Source of the DNA: Aquimarina brevivitae
GTDB taxonomy: Bacteria; Bacteroidota; Bacteroidia; Flavobacteriales; Flavobacteriaceae
Reading direction: 5' to 3'
DNA length: 64,000 nucleotides
NCBI RefSeq assembly: GCF_004216895.1
Contig: NZ_SGXE01000003.1
Span: forward strand, 1 to 64,000
Shown here: in pieces, positions 20,180-29,352 of the stretch
How the letters are laid out: every line of letters begins with the position of its first letter
Position numbering within the stretch: the stretch's first letter is position 1
The notes under the pieces: model-generated
The model's database searches: none
Seen by the model: the letters and a program-made list of their open reading frames with translations, nothing else
What the model was told of the DNA's origin: nothing
Program-made: the position numbers and the translations under genes

Positions 20180-20210
20180 CAAAACTATAGCTTAGAAAGC
20201 TTGAAGCCAA
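20180..20210 (-). promoter_or_regulatory. Flavobacterial-type promoter of the beta-barrel/toxin operon
   Basis: On the minus strand TTG (20208-20210) is followed after 20 bp by TAGTTTTG (20180-20187), which fits the Bacteroidota consensus TTG-N17-23-TAnnTTTG exactly in the -7 box. The predicted transcription start near 20173 leaves a ~20-nt leader before the TTG start codon at 20153. The spacer contains the palindromic AAGCTT and a nearby AAGC/GCTT pair. Confidence 0.6.
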
Positions 20211-20296
20211 AATTTCATTAACATTTCTATAACTTTTTCTATCTAGGTATATCTTTCCCATCTTGATATTTAAATTTTGGTCCAAAAGTATTGTAA

Positions 20297-21199
20297 TTAT
20301 ACGTTTGTACTATACCTGTTTTCAGTGATTTTTGTATTGAAATTTTTAGGTGATTTTTCCATTTCCGGGATGGGTATGGTAAAATAAAATGTGCTTCCTT
20401 TACCTTTTTCAGAAGCTAAACCCATTTTTCCGCTGTGAGATTCTACAATCTTTTTAGCCTCAGCTAAGCCGGTGCCGCGGCCACTATACTGGCCTCTGGG
20501 ATGTAATTGTTGAAAGATAGAAAAGATTTTTTCTTGATGTTGTGTTGAGATTCCAAAACCATTATCAGTGACTGAAAATTGATACAGCTTTTCATCATAG
20601 GCATTTATAACCATCTCGGAAGTGATATGGATCCGCGGTTCGGTTTGACTATCCGTAAATTTGAGTGCATTAGATAGTAAATGTTCGAACAACAACCGAA
20701 TTTCATCGGGTACTGCTTTTATTTTCGGTAAGGTATCACAATGGATATAGGCATTATATTTTTTAATGTCATCACTTAGTTTTGAAAGCACATCATTGAC
20801 TATTTGAGTAGTATCCACGTACTCCATTTTTTGTTGATTGCCTAATACTTTATAATGGTTTAGATCTGACATTAAATTTTTCATTCGGTCGCAAGCTTCT
20901 TCAATAAAAGTTAAGCTTTGCTTTGCAGAGTCATCAAAATTCGTTTCATAATCTTCTCGTAGTAAACCGACAAAACACGATATTGTATTTAACGGTTCTT
21001 GGAAATCATGATTCGCCAGGTAATTGTATTGCTTGAGCTCTGTATTTTTTAACTCTAGCAAATAGGTTTGTTTTGCAAGGTCTTTCTCTTTCTGTGCCAG
21101 ATCAATCACTAACTGTTTGTTTAGACGCTGATGATGAACCCAAAGAATGGCAAATGAGATAGCAAAAACAGCAAATAAAAGTAAAAGAATGTAAAGCAT
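20297..21199 (-). CDS. Membrane-anchored sensor histidine kinase, 300 aa
   Basis: One N-terminal membrane helix (residues 2-20) is followed by a coiled coil (~25-58) and a dimerisation/phosphoacceptor domain with His64 in the variant H-box NHDFQEPL, the type found in phytochrome-like kinases. Then comes an HATPase domain with N-box Asn177 (LLSNALKFTD), G1 box DNGFGIS (212-218) and G2 box GRGTGLAEAKK (240-250). There is no large extracellular or PAS sensor domain, so the signal probably enters through the membrane segment, the coiled coil or a partner. It lies 37 bp after the response-regulator gene in the same direction, and they should form one transcript. The 833-aa barrel gene follows from its own promoter. 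Confidence 0.9.
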   Translation of the reverse strand: MLYILLLLFAVFAISFAILWVHHQRLNKQLVIDLAQKEKDLAKQTYLLELKNTELKQYNYLANHDFQEPLNTISCFVGLLREDYETNFDDSAKQSLTFIEEACDRMKNLMSDLNHYKVLGNQQKMEYVDTTQIVNDVLSKLSDDIKKYNAYIHCDTLPKIKAVPDEIRLLFEHLLSNALKFTDSQTEPRIHITSEMVINAYDEKLYQFSVTDNGFGISTQHQEKIFSIFQQLHPRGQYSGRGTGLAEAKKIVESHSGKMGLASEKGKGSTFYFTIPIPEMEKSPKNFNTKITENRYSTNV

Positions 21200-21236
21200 T
21201 TGGGGCGGTAATTATCTTTAAATTAATAAACTATTT

Positions 21237-21671
21237 TTAGGCATTAATTTTTGTATATTCATTAAAATGAGTGTCGATCAGTATATCTAAAGCATCAAAT
21301 GACAACGGTTTATGAATGAAATCTAAGACCGTAGGGCTAGTCAAAGACTTTTCCAAATCATCCTTACAAGAAGATGTAGATAATAGCACAACTTTAATTG
21401 AATTAGTAAATGACTTATCTAACTTTTCAAACTCTGTTATAAACTCCCATCCGTTCATTGCTGGCATATTGATATCTAGTAATATCAAATCTGGCTTTAT
21501 CTGCTGTTTATCCCTTATTTCTTTTAAATACGCTAATGCTTCCTGACCACTAAAGGCTTTTTCAATTTGATTAAATCCTTTATGTCTCGACACTATGATT
21601 TCATTAAAAAAACTAGTTGCTTTATCGTCATCAACCAGTAAAACAGAATTAACAGATTGCCTCATAACCAT
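21237..21671 (-). CDS. Single-domain response regulator (CheY/Rcp1-like), 144 aa
   Basis: This is a receiver domain only: acidic pocket VDDD (13-16), phosphoacceptor Asp66 in LLDINMP, Ser98/Thr99 in LSTS and Lys121 in HKP. There is no output domain, so it probably acts by phosphotransfer or protein contact rather than DNA binding. Stand-alone receivers of this length commonly pair with kinases having the DFQEPL H-box, and the neighbouring downstream kinase is of that type. An alternative start is Met3, which changes little. It is divergent from the acyltransferase gene across a 256-bp region. Confidence 0.92.
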   Translation of the reverse strand: MVMRQSVNSVLLVDDDKATSFFNEIIVSRHKGFNQIEKAFSGQEALAYLKEIRDKQQIKPDLILLDINMPAMNGWEFITEFEKLDKSFTNSIKVVLLSTSSCKDDLEKSLTSPTVLDFIHKPLSFDALDILIDTHFNEYTKINA

Positions 21672-21927
21672 TTAAATACGGATCAAAGAACGTAAGTTTT
21701 TATCAAAAGCCTGTTATTCAGCATTTAGTTTTCGTTATAAGCAAATCTTTTTTCGACAAAAAGTACGGTTTAACCATATTTGTATTGAGTACTTTCCATT
21801 GATTTTTATTGCAACAGTACTTTCGAATAGTGATAAAACTCTATTTTTACAAAAGTTTTAACCCTAATACCTGTAACTTTAAGCAATAAAAACAACTAAT
21901 ACGTATTGGAATAGTTATTCATAGAAT

Positions 21928-23127
21928 ATGCTACATAGGATCATATCAAATTCTCAATCAAAAGCAATTACCTACTCGTTATTTCAAAGCTGTAATAAGG
22001 TACCAAATAAGGATTGGCAAGCTATAAATAAAGAAGACAATTTATACTTAGTCTTACCCTATCTCGCTGTTATTGAGGATTCGCTAGCAGCCACTATCGA
22101 TTTTTGGTATGTTATTTTTTATCAAGATCAAATACCTGTTGGGATAGCGTATACGCAATTAATTAAAGTAAACCCAAAACAGATTAGCCAACAAAAACTA
22201 CCTTGTAAGGTAAGTGATGCCATACAAAACTTTTTTTTAAAGAATCTTGAAATTAAAACCCTGGTTTGTGGTAATCTATTTGCCTGCGGTGCGCATGGAT
22301 TTTCTTTTGACACCACTAAAATAAATACTCAAGAAGCAACCAAAGCGCTCACTGAAGCCTTAAAAGACATCAGAACTGTTGTCCACGCCGATGATAAGCC
22401 CTCTTTTATTCTTTTGAAAGAATTTTGGCAGGAAAAAGTGCAACTACTGGGTAATGATTTTGAAGAACTCCACTACAAAGCTTTTGAGGTAGATGTCAAT
22501 ATGGTTCTCGAGCTACAACCCCATTGGAATACTTTTGAGGATTATCTAACAGACTTTAGAACCAAATTCAGAACAAGAGCTAAAAAAACATTTGAAAAAT
22601 CAGCTGCTGTTTCAATTAAAGATTTTAATAGTAAGAACATAAGACTTTATGCTGAGGCTATCGATAAGCTATACCGCTCTGTAATTGAAAATGCGGATTT
22701 TAAACTGGGGCATTTAAATGCTAGAGCATTTGAAGGTTTCAAAGATCAACTTGGAGATCAATTCATATTCAAAGGCTATTTCTTAGATGACGATTTGATA
22801 GGATTTACTACTGCTTTTGTCCCTCAAGATCAAGTACTTGAAGCTAATCATATCGGAATTAATTACACCTATAACAAATCCCACGCCTTGTACCAAAGAA
22901 TGTTATATGAATATGTAAGCACTGCTATTCAACTTCGGACCAAAGAGCTTCGGTTAGGCAGAACTGCAGAGACCATTAAAAGCACTGTTGGTGCGACACC
23001 TAAGAGAATGAAATTGTATGTAAAACACGGTAATACCCTTTCCAATCAATTACTAAAACCACTGGTTGATTTCATTACTCCTAATGACTATGAAATAAGA
23101 ACCCCGTTTAAAGCACAGCTAAGTTAA
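21928..23127 (+). CDS. GNAT/FemAB-like acyltransferase, 399 aa
   Basis: A soluble protein without signal peptide. The C-terminal half has features of GNAT/FemAB-type peptidyl or aminoacyl transferases: a basic 'FRTKFRTRAKKTFEKS' helix, 'FKGYFLDDDLIGFTTAFV' beta-strands, and 'EANHIGINYTYNKSHALYQRMLYEYV' followed by 'ELRLGRTAETIKSTVGA', the donor-site pattern of the COG3146-like family. The substrate is unknown. The downstream gene starts 1 bp after the stop, so the two are co-transcribed. A TAACTTTA -7-like box lies at 21874-21881. Confidence 0.7.
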   Translation: MLHRIISNSQSKAITYSLFQSCNKVPNKDWQAINKEDNLYLVLPYLAVIEDSLAATIDFWYVIFYQDQIPVGIAYTQLIKVNPKQISQQKLPCKVSDAIQNFFLKNLEIKTLVCGNLFACGAHGFSFDTTKINTQEATKALTEALKDIRTVVHADDKPSFILLKEFWQEKVQLLGNDFEELHYKAFEVDVNMVLELQPHWNTFEDYLTDFRTKFRTRAKKTFEKSAAVSIKDFNSKNIRLYAEAIDKLYRSVIENADFKLGHLNARAFEGFKDQLGDQFIFKGYFLDDDLIGFTTAFVPQDQVLEANHIGINYTYNKSHALYQRMLYEYVSTAIQLRTKELRLGRTAETIKSTVGATPKRMKLYVKHGNTLSNQLLKPLVDFITPNDYEIRTPFKAQLS

Positions 23128-23128
23128 T

Positions 23129-24133
23129 ATGGATTCCTTAACTCAGATTGTACTTGGTGCCGCTGTTGGTGAAGCTGTATTAGGAAAAAAAATAGGCAAT
23201 CAAGCCATAGTATGGGGAGCTGTTGCCGGCACCATACCCGATTTAGATGTACTCACTAAATTTTTTGTAGATGATGTAACTGCTAATGAATGGCATCGTG
23301 GTTTTTCACATTCCATTCTGTTTTGTGTAATGGCAGCTCCTGTTTTTGGGTGGCTATTGCATAAAGTATACAAAAAGAATAATGCAAGCTGGAAAGATTG
23401 GACCCTGCTTATGTTTTGGGGACTTTTTACACATCCTTTGCTAGACTCCTTTACGACCTGGGGAACTCAGTTATTTTGGCCATTACCTTACAAACTGTCT
23501 TTTAAGAACATCTTTGTAGTGGATCCCCTATACACCTTACCTTTTTTGGGATTAGTTATCGCTACGATGTTTTATAAACGAAATAATCCCAAACGTCAAA
23601 AGCTAAACCGACTGGGGCTTATGATAAGCTCCTGTTATCTACTTATTACCTTGGCCTTAAAATGGTATACCTTTACTGTTTTCAAACAAAGTTTAGCATC
23701 ACAACAAATATCCTATACCGAAATCCAAACTCGACCCGCTCCATTAACCAGTTTTTTATGGACGGCCAATGTGGCTTGCGATGATACATACCTTATCGGA
23801 TATTATTCAATTTTTGATAACACTAAGCAAGTTGAATTCACATCTATTCCCAAAAATCACAGTGCATTAACCGCTATTAAAGATGAATCGATTGTCCAAC
23901 GGTTAATACAATTAACCAGAGGCTGGTACGCCATCCGTAAAGATCATAATAAATGGATCTTTAATGATCTAAGATTTGGGCAAATGGGATTTAGCTCAAC
24001 AAGTGATTTTGTCTTTTCGTATATTTTATACTATGATGAAAATGGAAAACTTATAGCCAAAGAAAAAGAAAGAACTGAGCGTGATGCCTCCAAATTACTA
24101 CCAGCGCTCCTATCCAGAATCGCTGGTGACTAA
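23129..24133 (+). CDS. YdjM-family membrane-bound metal-dependent hydrolase, 334 aa
   Basis: The N-terminus MDSLTQIVLGAAVGEAVLGKKIGN followed by GTIPDLDVL and HRGFSHS is the signature of the YdjM/LexA-regulated membrane hydrolase family. The His/Asp residues in PDLD, HRGFSHS and FTHPLLD are presumed metal ligands. About four to five membrane segments lie in the first 200 residues. The C-terminal third is a soluble domain. The family's physiological substrate is not settled. It follows the acyltransferase gene by 1 bp and is convergent with the DUF1761 gene. Confidence 0.85.
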   Translation: MDSLTQIVLGAAVGEAVLGKKIGNQAIVWGAVAGTIPDLDVLTKFFVDDVTANEWHRGFSHSILFCVMAAPVFGWLLHKVYKKNNASWKDWTLLMFWGLFTHPLLDSFTTWGTQLFWPLPYKLSFKNIFVVDPLYTLPFLGLVIATMFYKRNNPKRQKLNRLGLMISSCYLLITLALKWYTFTVFKQSLASQQISYTEIQTRPAPLTSFLWTANVACDDTYLIGYYSIFDNTKQVEFTSIPKNHSALTAIKDESIVQRLIQLTRGWYAIRKDHNKWIFNDLRFGQMGFSSTSDFVFSYILYYDENGKLIAKEKERTERDASKLLPALLSRIAGD

Positions 24134-24169
24134 AAGTACCGTATTCAAAAGCTTCTTTTTCTCTAGAAA

Positions 24170-24670
24170 CTAAGCAAATTGACAAATTACACCTCCCATT
24201 AAAGCTAAGGTAATTGTCCAATAGCCTACATTGATCCCTATATATTTAAACCCTTTTCGTTCAAAAAGCGCATTTGTCCCCAAAATAGGTAAGGCAATAA
24301 ATAATCCAGCTAGTAAACCGTGAAATGCTCCGTGCTTAAACGTTCTAAAGTTTTGTCCATACTTTGCCATAAAATCTTGGGCATACATATTGAGCTCTGT
24401 GCCTTCGACCAATACGTCTGGATCGCTCATTAAAGTCGAATAAAAACCAAACTGATGAATGACAATAGTATTCAGCATCACTGCCAAGAGCAAACTAAAA
24501 ATATAGCTCAAAATGAAGATGATTGCCATATTACCTTGTTTAAGGTTCTCTTCATTAAGAGCTGTAACCTTCATCCAAGAAGTACCAAAAACTTTAGGGT
24601 TGTACCAAATAAAACCCACAACAAGTGGGATTAATGCCGCAAGCGCAGCGATTAAAAAATTGAATTCCAT
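24170..24670 (-). CDS. DUF1761 membrane protein, 166 aa
   Basis: A small integral membrane protein with four hydrophobic helices and the DUF1761 start signature (ALIPLVVGFIWYNPKVFG..W). The second half has HGAFHGLLAGLF. The family's function is unknown. It is encoded alone between the LysE-type gene and the convergent YdjM gene, and a perfect TATCTTTG box lies 27 bp upstream of its start. Confidence 0.88.
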   Translation of the reverse strand: MEFNFLIAALAALIPLVVGFIWYNPKVFGTSWMKVTALNEENLKQGNMAIIFILSYIFSLLLAVMLNTIVIHQFGFYSTLMSDPDVLVEGTELNMYAQDFMAKYGQNFRTFKHGAFHGLLAGLFIALPILGTNALFERKGFKYIGINVGYWTITLALMGGVICQFA

Positions 24671-24696
24671 AATGATTTGTTTATAAGGTTGTTACT

Positions 24697-24704
24697 CAAA
24701 GATA
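24697..24704 (-). promoter_or_regulatory. Probable -7 box of the DUF1761 gene
   Basis: The minus strand reads TATCTTTG, an exact TAnnTTTG match, 27 bp upstream of the start codon at 24670. I could not find a good TTG at the usual -33 distance, so the call is moderate. Confidence 0.4.
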
Positions 24705-24730
24705 AACAAAATACAGATAGCTTGAATACT

Positions 24731-25336
24731 TCATAGAACGCTATAAAACAAGCGTAGAGAAAAGCATATTAATAACAATCCAATAATTCGTGAAAGAAGT
24801 AATAATCTGGTTTCAGATAAAAAATAGCCCAACTTTTTAGAAAAAATCACTTTGATACTATCTGTACAAAATATACCCAATAGTACTGCAGTCAAATACA
24901 TCCAAAATGAAGAAGATAAATCATATTTTACTTGACCCCACTGATAAATTCCGATCCAAACCGCAAGCACAAAGGGATTGAAAAAATTAATACTAAATCC
25001 TTTTAAAAAAAAGCCTAGTACACTTTTAACAGATGTTTTTTGTTGGCGTGCAAACTTCTTTTTAACGAGATAATATACACCCAAACCCAATACCATACAT
25101 CCACCTAAAATTCCAATCCAAAATTGATGAACTGTAGTACCTACTAAAGCAGAAATACCCAAATAACATAAAATTACATAAACCAAATCACTAACGATAA
25201 TACCTGTAGCTACAGCAAAACCTGCTTTATAACCGTTTTGAATACTACTGTTGAGCAACAGAAAAAACACAGGCCCTACAAAAATGACCGTTGATAATCC
25301 AATAAAAAATCCTTCAATAAATGGCATGTGTGGCAA
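24731..25336 (-). CDS. LysE/RhtB-family amino-acid exporter, 201 aa
   Basis: Six hydrophobic helices fill the chain. The N-terminal signature 'GFFIGLSTVIFVGPVFFLLLNSSIQNGYKAG..VATGIIVSD' is typical of LysE-type translocators, which export amino acids or related small molecules across the inner membrane. The length agrees with the family. The substrate cannot be predicted from sequence. It lies upstream of the DUF1761 gene on the same strand but 60 bp away with an intervening promoter box. Confidence 0.88.
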   Translation of the reverse strand: MPHMPFIEGFFIGLSTVIFVGPVFFLLLNSSIQNGYKAGFAVATGIIVSDLVYVILCYLGISALVGTTVHQFWIGILGGCMVLGLGVYYLVKKKFARQQKTSVKSVLGFFLKGFSINFFNPFVLAVWIGIYQWGQVKYDLSSSFWMYLTAVLLGIFCTDSIKVIFSKKLGYFLSETRLLLLSRIIGLLLICFSLRLFYSVL

Positions 25337-25471
25337 TAACTAATATTCTAATTGGCGTAAAGAAATAATACGCAAGGTATCTTATTTTATATTCTTGCAC
25401 CACAAAGAGCTTCTACTAACTAATATATTCTTAAAAAATTATGGATCTTCTACATTTTTTGTAATAATAAC

Positions 25472-25479
25472 TATCTTTA
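25472..25479 (+). promoter_or_regulatory. TATCTTTA -7-like box before carboxylase operon
   Basis: TATCTTTA deviates from TAnnTTTG only in the last base and lies 22 bp upstream of the ATG at 25502. The same octamer lies 47 bp before the 51852 gene and 25 bp before the 62081 gene. No clear -33 TTG at the canonical distance was found. Confidence 0.3.
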
Positions 25480-25501
25480 ACCACACGAAAAAATCATTTT
25501 A

Positions 25502-25987
25502 ATGGGCAAAACCTATAAAGTACTTTTAAATGATTCTTCGGAATATAGTATTACCGAAGAAGAAGCACTACAATTGGATAGTGTGGCCGCAGGAAAATCT
25601 ACGTTTCACATTATTAAGGACCATAGTTCTACACAAGCTTCTATTATTGCGGAAGATTTCCTTAACAAACACTATGTGGTTAAAATTGATAATACCAGCT
25701 ACACTGTAAAGATAAAGGATGAGTTAGATCAACAGATCAGTGAAATGGGGTTTGCACTCAACACTGCTGCAAACATCGACTCCATTACAGCACCAATGCC
25801 AGGACTGCTATTAGATATCATGGTAAAAACAGGACAAGAAGTAAAAGAGAATGACCCACTACTTATCCTTGAAGCTATGAAGATGGAAAATGTTATTGTT
25901 TCTCCCAGAGACGGAGTTATCAAGTCCATTACAATAGACAAAGGCCAACCGGTCGATAAAAATCAATTATTAATAGAATTCGAGTAG
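25502..25987 (+). CDS. Biotin carboxyl carrier subunit of acyl-CoA carboxylase, 161 aa
   Basis: The C-terminal 80 residues are a biotinyl domain with the EAMKMEN motif. Lys ~126 is the biotinylated residue, preceded by 'APMPGLLLDIMVKTGQEV' and followed by 'VSPRDGVIKSITIDKGQPVDKNQLLIEF'. The N-terminal half is a short tether domain. The protein carries the carboxybiotin arm between the biotin carboxylase and carboxyltransferase subunits encoded by the next two genes (5 bp and ~70 bp away). First gene of the operon. Confidence 0.93.
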   Translation: MGKTYKVLLNDSSEYSITEEEALQLDSVAAGKSTFHIIKDHSSTQASIIAEDFLNKHYVVKIDNTSYTVKIKDELDQQISEMGFALNTAANIDSITAPMPGLLLDIMVKTGQEVKENDPLLILEAMKMENVIVSPRDGVIKSITIDKGQPVDKNQLLIEFE

Positions 25988-25992
25988 AACAT

Positions 25993-27435
25993 ATGCAAAA
26001 GATATTAGTTGCCAACAGAGGTGAAATTGCCATCCGTGTAATGAAAACCGCTAGGAAAATGGGAATTAAAACAGTAGCTATATATTCTACTGTAGATAGA
26101 AATGCTCCCCACGTAACCTATGCTGATGAAGCGGTTTGTGTAGGTGAAGCACCCTCAAACGAATCCTATTTAAGAGGAGATAAAATCATTGCTGTAGCCA
26201 AAGAGCTAAATGCAGATGCCATACATCCTGGATATGGTTTTTTGAGTGAAAATGCAGCCTTTGCGGAAGCTGTTTCTAAAAGTGGATTGATCTTTATCGG
26301 TCCCAAATCTGAAGCCATTACCGTAATGGGAAGCAAGCTTGCGGCTAAAGATGCCGTGAAAGCCTATGACATACCCATGGTTCCCGGTATCGATAAAGCC
26401 ATTACAGATGTAACCGAAGCTAAAAAAATTGCAGCAGATATTGGATACCCTATTTTAATCAAAGCATCTGCTGGGGGTGGCGGAAAAGGAATGCGTATCG
26501 TACAGGAAGAAAAAGATTTTGAATCGCAAATGAATAGGGCGATAAGCGAAGCTAAATCCGCTTTTGGCGATGGATCGGTATTCATTGAGAAGTATGTAGG
26601 ATCACCTCGACATATCGAAATACAAGTAATGGCAGATAGCCATGGTAATATCATTCATTTATTCGAAAGAGAATGTAGTATACAACGTCGCCATCAAAAA
26701 GTAGTAGAAGAAGCACCCTCTGCCGTATTAACTCCTGATCTTAGAGCTAAAATGGGAGAAGCCGCGGTTAAAGTTGCTAAAGCTTGTGATTATTTAGGTG
26801 CGGGTACCGTAGAGTTTTTGTTAGATGAGCAACATAACTTCTACTTTCTAGAAATGAATACAAGACTACAGGTAGAACATCCTGTGACCGAATTAATCAC
26901 TGATGTAGACTTGGTAGAATTACAAATTAGAGTCGCCAGAGGTGAAAAATTACCGATCACTCAAGAGGAATTGCAAATCAAAGGTCATGCCCTAGAGCTA
27001 AGGGTTTATGCCGAAGACCCACTGAATGATTTTTTACCTAGCGTAGGAAATTTAGAAACCTATAAATTACCTGAAGGTGCCGGAATTAGAGTGGATAACG
27101 GTATTGAGGAAGGTATGGATGTACCTATTTATTACGATCCGATGTTAGCTAAGTTAATTACCTATGCCGATACCAGAGAGGAAGCAATTGCCTTGATGAA
27201 GCAAGCTATTGATAATTATGAGGTAAAGGGAATAGAAACTACACTGCCCTTTGGACGTTATGTATGCGAGCACGACGCTTTTAAAAGTGGTAATTTTGAT
27301 ACACATTTCGTAAAAAAATACTACAACCCAGAAGAAATTGAAAGCGCTCAAGAAAGTGAAGCGAAAATCGCTGCGCTTTTTGCAGTTCAGCAATACCTCA
27401 AGGATCAGAAAAAATTAAGACTACCGTTAAATTAG
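25993..27435 (+). CDS. accC: Biotin carboxylase subunit, 480 aa
   Basis: Full-length biotin carboxylase: N-terminal KILVANRGEIAIRVM, ATP-grasp P-loop ASAGGGGKGMR (~160-170), HIEIQV, ECSIQRRHQK, catalytic-region EMNTRLQVEHPVTE and the C-terminal 'LELRVYAEDP' domain. It uses ATP and bicarbonate to carboxylate biotin on the carrier protein encoded just upstream. At 480 residues it lacks the biotinyl domain of fused PccA/MccA proteins, consistent with the separate carrier gene. The partner carboxyltransferase points to a propionyl- or other acyl-CoA carboxylase rather than the fatty-acid-synthesis AccABCD complex. Confidence 0.95.
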   Translation: MQKILVANRGEIAIRVMKTARKMGIKTVAIYSTVDRNAPHVTYADEAVCVGEAPSNESYLRGDKIIAVAKELNADAIHPGYGFLSENAAFAEAVSKSGLIFIGPKSEAITVMGSKLAAKDAVKAYDIPMVPGIDKAITDVTEAKKIAADIGYPILIKASAGGGGKGMRIVQEEKDFESQMNRAISEAKSAFGDGSVFIEKYVGSPRHIEIQVMADSHGNIIHLFERECSIQRRHQKVVEEAPSAVLTPDLRAKMGEAAVKVAKACDYLGAGTVEFLLDEQHNFYFLEMNTRLQVEHPVTELITDVDLVELQIRVARGEKLPITQEELQIKGHALELRVYAEDPLNDFLPSVGNLETYKLPEGAGIRVDNGIEEGMDVPIYYDPMLAKLITYADTREEAIALMKQAIDNYEVKGIETTLPFGRYVCEHDAFKSGNFDTHFVKKYYNPEEIESAQESEAKIAALFAVQQYLKDQKKLRLPLN

Positions 27436-27506
27436 GAAATTTAGGACGAAGTGATAAGCGCTAAATACCTCGCTAAGCACAATCCTATTCCCTAAAAATT
27501 TATAAG

Positions 27507-29048
27507 ATGGATCAACAAATAAAGACATTACAAGATAAAATAAACGAAGCAAAACTGGGAGGCGGACAAAAAAGGATCGACGCACAGCATGCAAAGAAAA
27601 AATTGACCGCCAGAGAACGTGTGACCTATCTAATGGATGAAGGATCTTTTGAAGAAATAGGCATCCTGGTTACCCATCGTACCACAGATTTTGGTATGGA
27701 AAAGCAAAAATTCTATGGAGACGGTGTCGTTACTGGATATGGAACGATCAACGGTAGACTTGTTTACGTCTTCGCTCAAGATTTCACCGTTTTTGGAGGT
27801 TCTTTATCAGAAACCCACGCTGAAAAAATCTGTAAGTTAATGGATATGGCCGTTAAGGTCGGTGCTCCAATTATTGGACTAAATGACTCTGGTGGTGCTC
27901 GTATCCAGGAAGGCGTAAAATCCTTAGGGGGCTATGCTGATATTTTTCACAGAAATGTAAAGGCTTCAGGGGTTATTCCACAAATCTCTGCAATTATGGG
28001 GCCTTGTGCCGGTGGGGCGGTGTATTCGCCAGCGATTACTGACTTTACCATGATGGTTAAAGACACCAGTTATATGTTTGTAACTGGTCCAAACGTGGTT
28101 AAAACAGTAACTAACGAAACGGTAACTTCTGAAGAACTAGGAGGCGCCAGTACACACGCTACTAAATCTGGGGTGGCTCATATTACATCTGCTAATGATG
28201 TACAGTGTTTAGAAGATTTGAAACAATTGATCAGTTACCTGCCACAAAACAATAAAGAAATTACTCCTAAACTCCCCTATGAATTAAATGAAGAGCTTCG
28301 CGAAGAATTGACGGATCTGATACCAGACAATCCTAACAAACCTTATGATATGCACGAGGTTATTAAAGGGATTATCGATCAGGATTCTTTCTTTGAAATT
28401 CATAAAGATTATGCAGAAAACATCATCGTAGGATTTGCACGCATCGCAGGAAGAAGCGTTGGTATAGTGGCCAATCAACCTATGTTTTTAGCCGGTGTTT
28501 TAGATGTTAACAGTTCTAAAAAGGCAGCGCGTTTTACACGTTTTTGCGATTGTTTCAATATTCCACTGCTCGTTTTGGTAGACGTTCCAGGTTTTTTACC
28601 GGGTACAGATCAAGAGTGGAATGGAATCATTGTTCACGGGGCTAAATTATTATATGCATTGAGTGAAGCATCCGTACCTAAGGTTACTCTGATCACCCGT
28701 AAAGCATATGGTGGCGCCTATGATGTAATGAATTCAAAACATATAGGAGCAGACATGAATTTTGCCTGGCCAACAGCTGAAATTGCGGTTATGGGTGCTA
28801 AAGGTGCCAGCGAAATTATCTTTAGAAAAGAAATCAAAGAGGCGGATGATTCTGAGGCTAAACTTGCTGAAAAAGAAGCAGAATATGCCGAAAAATTTGC
28901 CAATCCATACAGAGCTGCACAACGCGGTTTTATTGACGAAGTAATTCTTCCGAAGGATACCCGAAGAAAATTAGTAAAGGCGTTTAGTATGCTCGAAAAT
29001 AAGGAAATACATAGGCCTGATCGCAAACATGGTAATATTCCGCTATAA
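27507..29048 (+). CDS. Acyl-CoA carboxylase carboxyltransferase (beta) subunit, 513 aa
   Basis: Complete PccB/MmdA-type carboxyltransferase with two crotonase-like halves: '[23 protein letters not shown]' and '[16 protein letters not shown]' in the N-half, and '[27 protein letters not shown]' with '[14 protein letters not shown]' in the C-half. It moves the carboxyl group from carboxybiotin to an acyl-CoA, most likely propionyl-CoA giving methylmalonyl-CoA. The substrate assignment is by family resemblance. Last gene of the operon, followed by a strong terminator. Confidence 0.93.
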   Translation: MDQQIKTLQDKINEAKLGGGQKRIDAQHAKKKLTARERVTYLMDEGSFEEIGILVTHRTTDFGMEKQKFYGDGVVTGYGTINGRLVYVFAQDFTVFGGSLSETHAEKICKLMDMAVKVGAPIIGLNDSGGARIQEGVKSLGGYADIFHRNVKASGVIPQISAIMGPCAGGAVYSPAITDFTMMVKDTSYMFVTGPNVVKTVTNETVTSEELGGASTHATKSGVAHITSANDVQCLEDLKQLISYLPQNNKEITPKLPYELNEELREELTDLIPDNPNKPYDMHEVIKGIIDQDSFFEIHKDYAENIIVGFARIAGRSVGIVANQPMFLAGVLDVNSSKKAARFTRFCDCFNIPLLVLVDVPGFLPGTDQEWNGIIVHGAKLLYALSEASVPKVTLITRKAYGGAYDVMNSKHIGADMNFAWPTAEIAVMGAKGASEIIFRKEIKEADDSEAKLAEKEAEYAEKFANPYRAAQRGFIDEVILPKDTRRKLVKAFSMLENKEIHRPDRKHGNIPL

Positions 29049-29352
29049 CCTATTTGCAATCTGCACTTGAGTTGAAAACAATTAAAAGATACCTGTATTG
29101 GTTTATAAAAGGTTGCATATTAAGTATGCAACCTTCTATATTTTTATTCGTTAACCAATAATAATAACTACGCTTAAGTATTTTGCATTAAAAATTTTTG
29201 AGAGTTTAAGAGGCTTTTCACAAAGCAGTAGCTTTTACTAATAAATAAAAACTAACGCTATCGCGTAAAGTATTTCTCCATATGCTAATTAAGCGTATAA
29301 GTTCTAACCATTTTACCTACTTTTGAGCCCTTGTAGATTTATCTAACTTTAT
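29049..29352. other. 304-bp intergenic region: terminator and putative promoter zone
   Basis: The first part carries the carboxylase-operon terminator. The rest (about 29150-29352) is A+T-rich and has no convincing gene. It should contain the promoter of the Omp85-type gene. A TAACTTTA octamer touches the start codon and is too close to be a -7 box. Confidence 0.5.
29109..29143 (+). terminator. Rho-independent terminator of the acyl-CoA carboxylase operon
   Basis: A perfect 11-bp stem AAGGTTGCATA (29109-29119) pairs with TATGCAACCTT (29125-29135) around a 5-nt loop, followed by a T-rich tail (CTATATTTTTATT). Confidence 0.85.

Noticed and set aside
25993..29048. AccABCD-type acetyl-CoA carboxylase for fatty acid synthesis
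   Set aside because: The carboxyltransferase is a single 513-aa PccB/MmdA-like chain rather than separate AccA and AccD, so a propionyl-CoA-type carboxylase is more likely.
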